Part shown: positions 1 to 7,487 of the stretch, one piece after another | How the letters are laid out: each line of letters opens with the position of its first letter | Numbering within the stretch: position 1 is the first letter of the stretch | Assembly (NCBI GenBank): GCA_963813975.1 | Contig: CAWFAP010000008.1 | Span: forward strand, 682,001-746,000 | Direction of reading: 5' to 3' | DNA: 64,000 nucleotides | Origin: RYN-230 sp963813975 | Lineage (GTDB): Bacteria > Actinomycetota > Actinomycetes > Streptosporangiales > Streptosporangiaceae | Program-made: the position numbers and the translations under genes | The notes under the pieces: model-generated | Seen by the model: only the letters and a program-made list of their open reading frames with translations | What the model was told of the DNA's origin: nothing | The model's database searches: none

Positions 1-59
1 GGCAGCGTCTCCCGCTGGCCCGCCACGCGGTTCTGCGCCCACGGCGCCCACTGACTCAT
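1..59 (-). CDS. 5' end of an unidentified gene cut by the left edge
   Basis: An ATG at 59-57 on the minus strand opens a frame with no stop to the window edge (MSQWAPWAQNRVAGQRETL). A strong Shine-Dalgarno sequence, GGAGG, lies about 6 nt upstream (near 66-70). Only 19 residues are visible, too few to name a family. The divergent VOC gene begins 260 bp away, so 60-318 probably holds promoters for both; I see no other gene there. Confidence 0.5.
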   Translation of the reverse strand, partial: MSQWAPWAQNRVAGQRETL

Positions 60-318
60 GGTGTCCTCCGGTACGGCAAGCTCCTCTGCTCGGCTTAGCG
101 CGACCATGCCGCGTGGCCTGGGTGACACGGATACCCGGAGCGATGCGGGTCAAACCGTACCGGGTCCGGTGCTCCGCCCGGGCGAGCCGGCGGCCCGGCG
201 TGTCGGCCCCCGCGCGACCTGCGTGCTTCCCGGGCCCTGGTGCGGAAAGGTGGGGCGCACGCGGTGAGTCTGGCCCGCCGGGATCGTCTCAACTAGCGAA
301 TGTCACGAGAGGAGCAGC

Positions 319-705
319 ATGGTCATGTTCGGGGACACCAGGGCCTTCAGCGGGTTCGCCGTGGGCGACCTGCCGGCGGCGCAGAAGTTTTACGGCGAGG
401 TACTCGGCATCAGCACCTCTGAGCGGAACGGCCTGATGACACTGCACCTGGCGGGCGGCCGGGACACGCTCGTCTACCCCAAGCCCGGCCACGTCCCGGC
501 GGAGTACACGATCCTCAACTTCCCGGTCGACGACATCGACGCGGCCGTGGACGACCTGACCGCGCGGGGTGTGACGTTCGAGCGTTACGACGGGGCGGCA
601 CAGGACGCGAAGGGGATCAGCCGGGGCTACGGGCCCGACATCGCCTGGTTCCGGGATCCGGCCGGGAACATCCTGGCCGTGCTCAAGGAGAGTGCTGCCG
701 GCTAG
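319..705 (+). CDS. VOC (glyoxalase/bleomycin-resistance fold) family protein
   Basis: A 128-residue protein of the usual length for a single-domain vicinal oxygen chelate protein. The N-terminal part (FSGFAVGDLPAAQKFYGEVLG) is the typical first beta-alpha-beta module. The C-terminal part ends in IAWFRDPAGNILAVL, the characteristic VOC ending with its metal or substrate-facing acidic residues. The start ATG follows GAGAGGAG at 308-314. Substrate cannot be predicted: related proteins include lyases, dioxygenases and resistance proteins. It stands alone, 35 bp upstream of a nitroreductase on the same strand, and the two may be co-transcribed. Confidence 0.85.
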   Translation: MVMFGDTRAFSGFAVGDLPAAQKFYGEVLGISTSERNGLMTLHLAGGRDTLVYPKPGHVPAEYTILNFPVDDIDAAVDDLTARGVTFERYDGAAQDAKGISRGYGPDIAWFRDPAGNILAVLKESAAG

Positions 706-740
706 CTGTCCTAGGTCGCGGCCGTCTTAGGGTGGCGGGC

Positions 741-1352
741 ATGGAATTCCAGGACGTGATCAGGCGGCGGCGGATGGTGCGCCACTACGACATGGACCGC
801 CCGGTTCCCCCGGACGTGGTGGACCGGATCCTGCACAACGGCCTGCGTGCACCCTCCGCCGGGTTCTCCCAGGGCTGGGCCTTCCTGGTCCTCGACGATC
901 CGGCCGACGTGGCCAGGTTCCGGGCCGCGGTCCGGCCTGCGGACGATCCGGACGGATGGTTCGCGGCCCAGGTGCAGGCTCCGCTCCTGATCGTGCCGCA
1001 CTCGAACAAGGACGCCTACCTGGACCGCTACGCCCAGCCGGACAAGGGCTACACGGACCGGAGCGACGCCTGGTGGCCGGCCCCCTACTGGGATATCGAC
1101 ACCGGGTTCGCGGCCCTGCAGATGCTGCTGACCGTGGTTGATGCCGGGCTGGGCGCGTGCTTCTTCGGGCTCCCGGCCGACCGGATCAGCGCCTTCCGCG
1201 CCGAGTTCGGCGTGCCGCCGGAGTTCACCCCGATCGGCGCGATCTCCGTCGGCTACAGCGACGAGCCGCCCCGCGACCTGCGTGACCGGCGCCGTCCCGC
1301 GGCCGAGGTCCTGCACCGGGGCCGGTGGGGCCAGCCGCTCACTCCTGACTGA
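741..1352 (+). CDS. nitroreductase family protein
   Basis: A 203-residue FMN-dependent oxidoreductase of the nitroreductase fold. The N-terminal RRRRMVRHY is the FMN phosphate-binding arginine cluster, followed by LRAPSAGFSQGW and, in the C-terminal half, LLTVVDAGLGACFFG, both typical of the family. Members reduce nitro compounds or quinones with NAD(P)H, or act in cofactor chemistry, so the substrate is open. An in-frame GTG at 732 would add three residues; the ATG at 741 is preferred because AGGGTGG lies about 5 nt upstream. It converges with the anti-sigma-like gene at 1391. Confidence 0.85.
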   Translation: MEFQDVIRRRRMVRHYDMDRPVPPDVVDRILHNGLRAPSAGFSQGWAFLVLDDPADVARFRAAVRPADDPDGWFAAQVQAPLLIVPHSNKDAYLDRYAQPDKGYTDRSDAWWPAPYWDIDTGFAALQMLLTVVDAGLGACFFGLPADRISAFRAEFGVPPEFTPIGAISVGYSDEPPRDLRDRRRPAAEVLHRGRWGQPLTPD

Positions 1353-1369
1353 GCCGGCTGCCCGCGCCC

Positions 1370-1387
1370 GCCAGCTGGCCAGCTGGC
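1370..1387. terminator. palindrome between convergent genes
   Basis: GCCAGCTGGCCAGCTGGC is a perfect 18-bp palindrome in the 38-bp gap between convergent stop codons at 1352 and 1391. A GC-rich hairpin here would serve as a bidirectional terminator. There is no U-tract, as is common in actinobacteria. Confidence 0.45.
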
Positions 1388-1390
1388 CAG

Positions 1391-1888
1391 CTACGCGTGG
1401 GCGCTGAACAACTGCTCCCCGGCTGCCCCGGGCAGCCAGCTCAGGGCCTTCTCGAAGTGCACCGTGGTCCCGGAGCGGCCGTCGCCGGTCAGCTGAAGGT
1501 TGTCGGTCAGCGCATCGATGATCTTCAGGCCGCGGCCGTGCTCAGCGGTCGCCGGGACCGGCTCAGCCGACGGCGGCCCCAGCGCCGGGCCCGCGGGCAC
1601 CGGCGTCTGGCCGCGGCTCACCGTGCTGACCACCTCGATGACGCACCGGCCGTCCCTGGCCGTGGCCAGGACCTCGTAGTCCACCCCGGGCCCGGCGTGC
1701 TGGACGACGTTGGCGCACGCCTCGCTGAGGGCCAGGGCAATGTCGGTCCGGGTGTCGGGAGTCACGCCGAGGGTTTCCAGGCAGCCATCGAGGACCTGGC
1801 GGCTGACCGGCACGCTCGCGGCGTCGCGGGGCAGGAACAGCGCCATCTTGATCTCCACGTCATCCACCTCCGGGGGCAGGGGCACCAA
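1391..1888 (-). CDS. ATP-binding protein, anti-sigma regulatory factor type (RsbW/SpoIIAB-like)
   Basis: A 165-residue HATPase_c_2 protein. The N box is visible as LSEACANVVQHA (about residues 55-66) and the G1/ATP-lid region as HGRGLKIIDAL (about 115-125), the hallmarks of serine kinases that phosphorylate anti-sigma antagonists or sequester sigma factors. An inserted Pro/Ala-rich loop (about 95-115) separates the two motifs. Actinobacteria carry many orphan copies. No antagonist or sigma gene of this type is adjacent, so its partner is unknown. It starts 32 bp upstream of the lipid kinase stop on the same strand, without obvious coupling. Confidence 0.85.
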   Translation of the reverse strand: MVPLPPEVDDVEIKMALFLPRDAASVPVSRQVLDGCLETLGVTPDTRTDIALALSEACANVVQHAGPGVDYEVLATARDGRCVIEVVSTVSRGQTPVPAGPALGPPSAEPVPATAEHGRGLKIIDALTDNLQLTGDGRSGTTVHFEKALSWLPGAAGEQLFSAHA

Positions 1889-1919
1889 CCATCGGCATGC
1901 TCCCTGCGCACTTCCCCGC

Positions 1920-2830
1920 CTAGGCGATCTCTAACTCAGCAGCCTCACCGCGGCGGGCAGGCACCCTGACCAGCAGCGCGCCCGGTCGCAGCGTGACCGT
2001 GAGCGACCGGCCCGGGCTGATGACCTCCCCGTTGACCTCCCGCGGCAGCTCGGCGTCGGCCTCGATCTCGATCCGGCGGGCCCGGAACCGTTCCAGGTTC
2101 TGGTCGTCGTGGCGGCGGCCGGCGAGCACGCGCCAGGCGACCAGGCCCCAGCCGCCGGCCCCGCGGGAGCGAGGATCCCGACGTCGAGCAGGCCGTCGTC
2201 GAGCCGGGCGTCCGGCAGCAGCGCGAAGCCACCCGGCAGCAGCCCCACGTTGCCCACCACCACGGACCGGGCCCGCCGGGCCAGCGGCGGGCCGCCGTCC
2301 AGGCACACGGTGAACGCGCGGCGGCGCCCGGCCAGCCGGGTCACCCCGCCCGTCGCGTAGGCCAGCCAGCCTAGGTGGCGTTTGAGCAGGTCGGGGGTGC
2401 CACTCACGACGGCGGCGTCGAGCCCGATCCCGGCCATGGCGGCGAACAGCATCCCGCCGGCGTCCGCCAGGTCGATCCGGCGGTTCCGGCCACCGAAGCC
2501 GGCCGCGAGGGCCACGTCCAGACGGGCCGGTATCCCGAGCGCCCGGGCGGCCAGGTTGGCCGTGCCGCGGGGCACGATGGCCAGCGGCACGCCGGAGCCG
2601 GCCAGGGCGTGCGCGCAGGCCCGGACGGTGCCGTCGCCGCCCGCCGCGACGACCAGGCCCGCTCCGGCCGCGAGCGCGTCCCGGGCCAGGTCCAGGCCGT
2701 GGTCGCTGGAGCTGGTGTCAGCGAAGGCGGGCTCCCAGCCCGCCGCACTCGCCGCCAGGCCGCACTGGCGCCGGAACCGGGGCAGATCCCGGACCCGGGT
2801 GCGGTTGATGATGATCGCTGCGGTGGGCAT
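1920..2830 (-). CDS. diacylglycerol/sphingosine-kinase-fold lipid kinase, apparent 1-nt frameshift
   Basis: The first about 225 residues read as a YegS/DagK lipid kinase: IIINRTR at the start, VVAAGGDGTVRA with the catalytic/ATP-binding GGDGT, then IVPRGTANLAARALG and the lid sequence DGLLDVGILAP. At a run of four C (G on the coding strand) at 2159-2162 the frame breaks. The continuation, GAGGWGLVAWRVL through RIEIEADAELP and VNGE to a TAG at 1920-1922, is in another frame. One extra G would join both parts into about 303 residues. The recovered C-terminal half carries family motifs, so the coding content is intact. Either a sequencing or assembly deletion or a recent null mutation explains the break. 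Confidence 0.8.
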
Positions 2831-2885
2831 AGGGGCTGGACCAGGCTAAGCCATGCCGTCCGCCCGCCTCGGCCCGGCATGCGCA

Positions 2886-2918
2886 CCGCCCGCCCGGCAC
2901 GCAGGGCCGGGCGGGCGG
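2886..2918 (-). terminator. GC-rich hairpin terminator after the sigma operon
   Basis: Thirteen perfectly paired bases, CCGCCCGCCCGGC at 2886-2898 and their complement at 2906-2918, with a 7-nt loop. It lies 28 bp beyond the stop at 2946 of the sigma-partner gene and before the lipid kinase start, in the right place to end the leftward sigma operon. Confidence 0.65.
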
Positions 2919-2945
2919 AGGTCGTGGCAGGTGCCGAGGCCAGCC

Positions 2946-3926
2946 TTACTGGTTGGCGGGCGAGCTCACCCGGCGGAAGCCGGGCGGGATGGTGACCAGG
3001 GCCTTGGCCTGGTTGGCCGCGGTCGGCTTCAGCCACTGAACATCCATCACTTCCGAACCGGACGTGCGGGCTGCCGGGCCGCCGAATGTCGCGTTCCAGC
3101 CCGTTATCCGCACCGGAAGGTACGTGGCGCGGTCCACGTACAGGGTCCACCCGACTCGCGCCCACTTTTCCCGGACAGCCCTGGCTTCCCCCGGGGGCAG
3201 CCGGACTGTGATCGGCTTCCCGGTGATCTGGATGGTCTGCACGCCGTTGATCCAGACATGGCCGGTCACCGTGGCGGCTCCGCAGGCGAGCGTCGCGTTG
3301 ATGAAGTCCGCCCAGTGGTCGCCCGGGGTTATGGCCGGGCCGCCCATCTCGAGCCGGGCTGTCCTCGAGCAGGCGCTCGTGGGCAGGGTCGTGGTGATCG
3401 GCGACAGACTGTACTCGCGGTTGTAGTAGGTGACGTAGGCGCCGGTAAGCTTCCCGCCGGCCCGGGCGGTCCCGGTGGCCAGGTAGCGCTCGGATCCGCC
3501 GCGGTGCGTGCAGTTGCCACTGGCCAGGGCATGCCGGCAGGCTTTCCCGGTGAACTCCTCCCACCGCCACCAGTGGCCGTAGGCCCAGGTGGTGCTCGGC
3601 CCGTACGTGCCGGTTGTCTTCCCCTGGAGGACCAGGTTCTCGGTGCTGAGCGCGGCCTTGACCCGGCTCACCACGTACGCGGCCTCATGCGTCTGGGTCA
3701 CGATAGCGGGTGCCCGCGACGCGCTGCCGCCTGCCGCGGTCACCATCACGACCGCAGCCGCAGCGGTGACTGCGGCCGTCCCGCACACCACCGCACCGCG
3801 GATGGCCCGCCGCCTGCGGCGTAGCCGGGCGGCCGTGCTGACCAGCCCGGCCGGGGCCCGCACCCCGTCGGTGAACCGCTCCATGCCGTCGCGGAGCAGG
3901 TCCTCCACGTCTGTCTTCATGTCCAT
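2946..3926 (-). CDS. membrane-anchored protein partnered with SigE-family sigma factor
   Basis: A 326-residue protein with a short acidic cytoplasmic N-terminus (VEDLLRDGMERFTDGV), an arginine cluster RLRRRRR near residue 35, one transmembrane segment (about 42-65, Ala/Val-rich) and a large extracytoplasmic domain. It starts 6 bp after the sigma gene stop, with GAGAGG upstream. This layout, a SigE-family sigma gene followed by a single-pass protein, recurs in actinobacteria, and the partner is presumed to act as a membrane-tethered modulator or sensor. I recognise no zinc-finger anti-sigma motif, so the anti-sigma role is inference. The external domain has no family I can name. Confidence 0.75.
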   Translation of the reverse strand: MDMKTDVEDLLRDGMERFTDGVRAPAGLVSTAARLRRRRRAIRGAVVCGTAAVTAAAAVVMVTAAGGSASRAPAIVTQTHEAAYVVSRVKAALSTENLVLQGKTTGTYGPSTTWAYGHWWRWEEFTGKACRHALASGNCTHRGGSERYLATGTARAGGKLTGAYVTYYNREYSLSPITTTLPTSACSRTARLEMGGPAITPGDHWADFINATLACGAATVTGHVWINGVQTIQITGKPITVRLPPGEARAVREKWARVGWTLYVDRATYLPVRITGWNATFGGPAARTSGSEVMDVQWLKPTAANQAKALVTIPPGFRRVSSPANQ

Positions 3927-3932
3927 TGCCTC

Positions 3933-4457
3933 TCAGCCCCGTTTCGTTCCGTGAAGTTCTGTGGGTTGCCAGCCCTCGGCCAGCTCGCGCAGCCGCCGCA
4001 GCCCCCGCGACGCGGCGGATTTAACCGTGCCTTCCGGCCAGCCGAGCATCGCGGCGGTCTCGGCCTCGCTCAGCTGCTCCCAGTACCTGAGCACCAGGAC
4101 CGCCCGCTGCCGCGCTGGGAGCTGGACCAGCATCCGCACCAGTGCGTCCCGCAGGTCCACCTGGGCGGTCACGTCGGGCGGCGGCCGCGTGTCCGCGCGG
4201 AGCAGCAGCAGCTTGCGCTGCAGCCGCCCCTGGCGCCGGAACCCGTCCGCGGCCAGGTTGTAGAGCGTGCGGCGCAGGTAGCCCTCGGGATCGCCGCTCA
4301 GCGTGCGCCAGTGCCGCAGCAGCCGTTCCAAAGCGGTCTGCAGCAGGTCCTGGCCCGCCTCACGGCTGCCGGTGAGCAGCACCGCCGTGCGCAGCAGTCG
4401 GTCCGCGCGCTCGGCCAGGAACTGCTCCAGTTCCGCGATCGCCCGGTCAGTCGCCAT
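3933..4457 (-). CDS. RNA polymerase sigma factor, SigE family (ECF)
   Basis: A 174-residue ECF sigma factor. Region 2 spans about residues 8-78 (AVLLTGSREAGQDLLQTALE, then LRRTLYNLAADGFRR). Region 4 spans about 108-160 (LPARQRAVLVLRYWEQLSEAETAAMLG and GTVKSAASRGLRRLRE, the DNA-binding helix-turn-helix). The ATG follows GGGAGGAC about 6 nt upstream. It is the first gene of a two-gene operon with the single-pass partner 6 bp downstream. The target regulon cannot be read from the sequence. Confidence 0.92.
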   Translation of the reverse strand: MATDRAIAELEQFLAERADRLLRTAVLLTGSREAGQDLLQTALERLLRHWRTLSGDPEGYLRRTLYNLAADGFRRQGRLQRKLLLLRADTRPPPDVTAQVDLRDALVRMLVQLPARQRAVLVLRYWEQLSEAETAAMLGWPEGTVKSAASRGLRRLRELAEGWQPTELHGTKRG

Positions 4458-4551
4458 TGGCCGTCCTCCCTTCGCCCATCAAGCACGAAGGAGCCAGGCC
4501 CGTTCCGCCGGATCCCTGGCGTTCTTCGGCCGAGGGCGGCCCGCGGGCGGG

Positions 4552-5073
4552 TCAGCGGCGGCGGCGGATGAGCATCTCCTCGTCCAGCCGCCATGTCCGG
4601 CGGCCGTCCGTGGAGACCTCCCCGGTCCACCGGAAGAACTCCGGGGCGGCCCCGGGGGTGATGTCCCGGAAGGCCCAGCGCTCGGCGGGGTCGTCGTCCA
4701 GCCCGTCGAGGATGATGTCATCGCCTTCGGGCCGGCCGGTGAACCGGCGGACCCGGCCGTTGAGCGGGTCGATCCAGGTCGACCGCCACGCTCCCAGCGC
4801 CGGATCGTAGAAGCGGAGCGTGGTGCCGTGAAACGGCCGCAGCCCCGGCGGCGCCGCGCCGGACGATGGCACCCGCCAGACGTCCTGGACGGCCCGCCCG
4901 CCCAGCACCCAGCCGAAGTGCAGGTCGCCGGGCATGGTGGCCGGGTTCCCGTCCCGGTCGGTGCCCCGCCATTCGATATCCCAGGCGCCGGTGAACCGCC
5001 CGAACAAGGTAAGCGGCCCGGCCAGATCGGGATCCGGGCCGGCGGCGTGCAGCACCTCGGGCAATCCCGTCAT
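4552..5073 (-). CDS. DUF1579-like beta-barrel protein of unknown function
   Basis: A 173-residue protein without signal peptide or membrane segment. It opens with a leader followed by LFGRFTGAWDIEW, and later has GDLHFGWVLGGRAVQDVWRVP and GTTLRFYDPALGAWRSTWIDP. These alternating W/F-rich strands resemble DUF1579/lipocalin-like small barrels that bind hydrophobic ligands. No catalytic residues are recognisable. It lies downstream of the MarR gene on the same strand (41 bp apart) and could be its co-transcribed partner. Confidence 0.7.
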   Translation of the reverse strand: MTGLPEVLHAAGPDPDLAGPLTLFGRFTGAWDIEWRGTDRDGNPATMPGDLHFGWVLGGRAVQDVWRVPSSGAAPPGLRPFHGTTLRFYDPALGAWRSTWIDPLNGRVRRFTGRPEGDDIILDGLDDDPAERWAFRDITPGAAPEFFRWTGEVSTDGRRTWRLDEEMLIRRRR

Positions 5074-5113
5074 GCCGACAACGTATCCAGTGCCTGCGGA
5101 GCGGTCGAGCCCA

Positions 5114-5560
5114 TTACCAGGTGGGCCGGAGCGGGCCGTGCGGGGCGATGCGGAGCAGGTCGTCCTGGAGCGCGTGGAGCCGCTGCTCGCCGAGGATGGC
5201 GGCCCACGGCCGCACGGCGTCGGCCATGGCCGCCTCCGCGGCCTGGGTACAGGCCCAGCCCTTGCCGGTCAGCGTGATCAGCCGGGCCCGGGCGTCGTCC
5301 GGGTGGCGGCTGCGCTGCACGTAGCCCTTGGTGATGAGCTCGTCCACGAGCTGGGCCGCCGCCTGCCGGGTGACGTCGAGATGCTCGGCGAGCTGGGTGA
5401 TGGTCGCACCGCCGGGGGCGAGCCGGGCGAACGCGAAGCCGTGCGCGGGACGCACGTCACCGAACCCGCGGGCGCGCACCCCGGCCGAGATCCCGTCCAC
5501 CAGGGCCCGGCTCACCGACAGGAGCCCGACGGCCAGGGCCTGAGGGTCATGATGCTGCAT
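5114..5560 (-). CDS. MarR family transcriptional regulator
   Basis: A 148-residue winged-helix repressor. The HTH is GGATITQLAEHLDVTRQAAAQLVDELITKGY, followed by the wing with VQRSRHPDDARARLITLTGKG, a textbook MarR signature (DDxR and LTxKG). The frame can be extended to 5632, but the ATG at 5560 has GGGGAG 6 nt upstream, and the longer version would run through the operator palindrome, so 5560 is chosen. It is divergent from the cupin gene at 5635 and probably represses both. Confidence 0.9.
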   Translation of the reverse strand: MQHHDPQALAVGLLSVSRALVDGISAGVRARGFGDVRPAHGFAFARLAPGGATITQLAEHLDVTRQAAAQLVDELITKGYVQRSRHPDDARARLITLTGKGWACTQAAEAAMADAVRPWAAILGEQRLHALQDDLLRIAPHGPLRPTW

Positions 5561-5569
5561 CTCCCCAGC

Positions 5570-5616
5570 TTGACAGATTAGGCAAGTAGCTTGAACATAT
5601 AAGCAAGCTACTTGCC
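5570..5616. promoter_or_regulatory. MarR operator: 13-bp perfect inverted repeat in the divergent promoter
   Basis: GGCAAGTAGCTTG (5581-5593) and its exact complement (5604-5616) flank a 10-bp AT-rich spacer. A consensus-like TTGACA (5570-5575), reading toward the cupin gene, abuts the left arm, so protein bound to the repeat would cover the core promoter. The site lies between divergent marR (start 5560) and cupin (start 5635) genes, the normal place for a MarR operator. I cannot identify a clean -10 element. Confidence 0.75.
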
Positions 5617-5634
5617 TATGGGAGAGGACCATCC

Positions 5635-6009
5635 ATGCCCGTCATCCGCGCCGCCGAGTCGGTCGTGCACCAGATGCACGGCACCAGCTTCACGTCGTAC
5701 GCCGCCCCGTCGCGCGGCAGCCGCGAGCTGTGCGCCTGGCGGATCGAGATCCCGGGCGGCACCGAGGGCGTGCCGCACCATGTCTCCCGGGAGGAGGTGC
5801 TGTACGTCCTCAGCGGCACGCTCCGCGTCACCGTGGACGGCGAGGCCGCGGACGCCGCGGCCGGGGACGTGATCCTGGTGCCGGCCGGAGCCCGGTTCGG
5901 GGTCAGCAACCTGGCCGGCGGGCCCGCGACGGCCTGGGTCACCACCACGGTCGGCTTCGCGGGCGTCCTGCCGGACGGATCGTGGTTCACTCCCCCCTGG
6001 ACCCGGTGA
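5635..6009 (+). CDS. small cupin-domain protein, probable MarR target
   Basis: A 124-residue single-domain cupin. Motif 1 is recognisable as GTEGVPHHVSREEVLYVLSGTLRVTV, with the metal-binding His pair in HHVSREE, and motif 2 as GDVILVPAGARFGVSNLAG. The usual second-motif histidine appears to be replaced (RFGVSN), so metal binding may be incomplete. The ATG follows GGGAGAGG (5620-5627). Its divergence from marR across a perfect palindrome suggests expression is induced when MarR binds a small ligand. Substrate is unknown. Confidence 0.85.
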   Translation: MPVIRAAESVVHQMHGTSFTSYAAPSRGSRELCAWRIEIPGGTEGVPHHVSREEVLYVLSGTLRVTVDGEAADAAAGDVILVPAGARFGVSNLAGGPATAWVTTTVGFAGVLPDGSWFTPPWTR

Positions 6010-6026
6010 CCAGCGGCATGGCGGCA

Positions 6027-6059
6027 GGCCGGCCGGAGTCTGGATGACTCCGGCCGGCC
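6027..6059. terminator. strong bidirectional terminator hairpin
   Basis: GGCCGGCCGGAGTC (6027-6040) pairs perfectly over 14 bp with 6046-6059 around a 5-nt loop. It lies exactly between the convergent cupin (ends 6009) and lipoprotein (ends 6075) genes. Confidence 0.8.
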
Positions 6060-6074
6060 CGCAGCGCCTGCTGC

Positions 6075-7337
6075 CTAGGAGCTGAACTTTGAGGGCATGG
6101 ACGACGCGATGCCCTGGGCCAGGACCGCGCCGGTTCCGGCCATGTGGTTCTCGGCCATGAGCAGGTCGGCGCTGGCCTTCGGGCTGCCGACCACGATCGA
6201 GTTGATGGCGGTCTCCAGGGTGGAGACATGTCCCTTCAGGTCGGTGGCGACCGCGGACGCCGGGAGCTTGGTGGCACCGGCCACGAACGTGCTGAACTGG
6301 CTGATGTAGCCGGCCAGGTCCTTCTTGGCGGTGTTCACCATGGCGGAGTTGTGGGTGGCCTTGCCGAGGGTGTAATTGACGAAGAAGCCGATGTGCGCGC
6401 GCCACAGCTTCAGGAACTGCTGCTGCGCCGCAGGCCCGTACACGCTGCCGATGGCCGCGCCGAGCTGGTTGGTGTTATCCGCCAGCGCGGATATCGCCCC
6501 CTTGACCTCAGGGTTCTTGAGGTCGCCCTTGGCCGCCACGGCGGTCTGCACGACGAAGCCCGTGGCCGCGACATGCTGGACGAGCAGTCCGGTGAGCGAC
6601 GCACGCAGCGAGGACCCGGCCCCGGTCACGTGCCCGGCGAGCCCCTTGGACGAGACGATGCCCGTGGCCAGCACCTGAGCTGTCCCGCTCATGTGCATCG
6701 CGGCCATCTCCAGCTTGGCGCCCGCATCGGGGTTCTTGGCCACGATGGCCTTGATGGCCGCCTCCAGGGTCGTGACGTGGCCCTTGAGATCAGCTGCGAC
6801 GGCGGCCTTGGGGAGCTTGGTCGCTCCGGACACGAACGCCGCGAACTGGCTGGTGTAGCCGGCCAGGTCCTTGTTGGCCGTGGCGACCTTGGCTGAATCG
6901 TGACCGGCCACGCCCAGGGTGTAGTTCACGAAGAAGCCGATGTGCGCGCGCCAGAGCTTCAGGAACTGCTTCTGGGCCGCCGAGCCGTAGACGCTTCCGA
7001 TCGCCCGGCCGAGACCCTGCGTGTTCTGATCGAGCGCGGCGAGCGCTTGCTTCGTGGCAGTCGAAGTCGGGCTCGTGGTGATGGCGGTCTGGACCACGTT
7101 CGCGGTCAGATCTACGTGCTCGGTGAGCAGCTGGTCCAGCCCGGCATGCAGCTGCGCCGCGGCGGTGGTCGTCATCGCGCCCGCCACCATGCTCGGCGAC
7201 GCTGAGGCGGACATCCCGGGTGACGCTGAATGCGTGCTCCCGCTGCTGGCCGTGCTCCCGGTGCTGCCGCAGGCGGCCAGCGCGACCGACAGTGCCGCGA
7301 TGCCGACGCCGCCGCTGACGAGGGTCTTAGTTTGCAT
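6075..7337 (-). CDS. secreted lipoprotein with two copies of a helical domain
   Basis: A 420-residue protein with a lipoprotein signal (lipobox ALAAC, Cys23) and a Ser/Thr-rich linker. It is followed by two homologous units of about 170 residues (roughly 62-235 and 244-418). Each copy contains AIGSVYGxAAQxQFLKLWRAHIG, FFVNYTLG, KDLAGYxSQF and ATKLPxxAVAxDLKGH at matching positions, so the gene arose by internal duplication. The units are predicted to be all alpha-helical. I do not recognise a function; conserved His, Trp and Met residues would suit metal or haem contact, but that is speculation. It is transcribed alone and ends at a strong bidirectional hairpin. Confidence 0.8.
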   Translation of the reverse strand: MQTKTLVSGGVGIAALSVALAACGSTGSTASSGSTHSASPGMSASASPSMVAGAMTTTAAAQLHAGLDQLLTEHVDLTANVVQTAITTSPTSTATKQALAALDQNTQGLGRAIGSVYGSAAQKQFLKLWRAHIGFFVNYTLGVAGHDSAKVATANKDLAGYTSQFAAFVSGATKLPKAAVAADLKGHVTTLEAAIKAIVAKNPDAGAKLEMAAMHMSGTAQVLATGIVSSKGLAGHVTGAGSSLRASLTGLLVQHVAATGFVVQTAVAAKGDLKNPEVKGAISALADNTNQLGAAIGSVYGPAAQQQFLKLWRAHIGFFVNYTLGKATHNSAMVNTAKKDLAGYISQFSTFVAGATKLPASAVATDLKGHVSTLETAINSIVVGSPKASADLLMAENHMAGTGAVLAQGIASSMPSKFSS

Positions 7338-7487
7338 TTCTCTCTCACTCTCGGATCGGTAAATGGCATCCGGGAGTGTTCGCCGGCCGGGCCGGATCGG
7401 TTCATTCTTTTTTCTTGCTGCCTGGGCCAGGATTAGCGCGCACGGATCACACCTGATCCGCGAAGCGGGATAAATACGCCGGATTCC

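Noticed and set aside
2404..3570. Minus-strand open frame spanning the lipid kinase start and the sigma-partner end
   Set aside because: It crosses a strong terminator hairpin at 2886-2918, is low-complexity and conflicts with two recognised genes.
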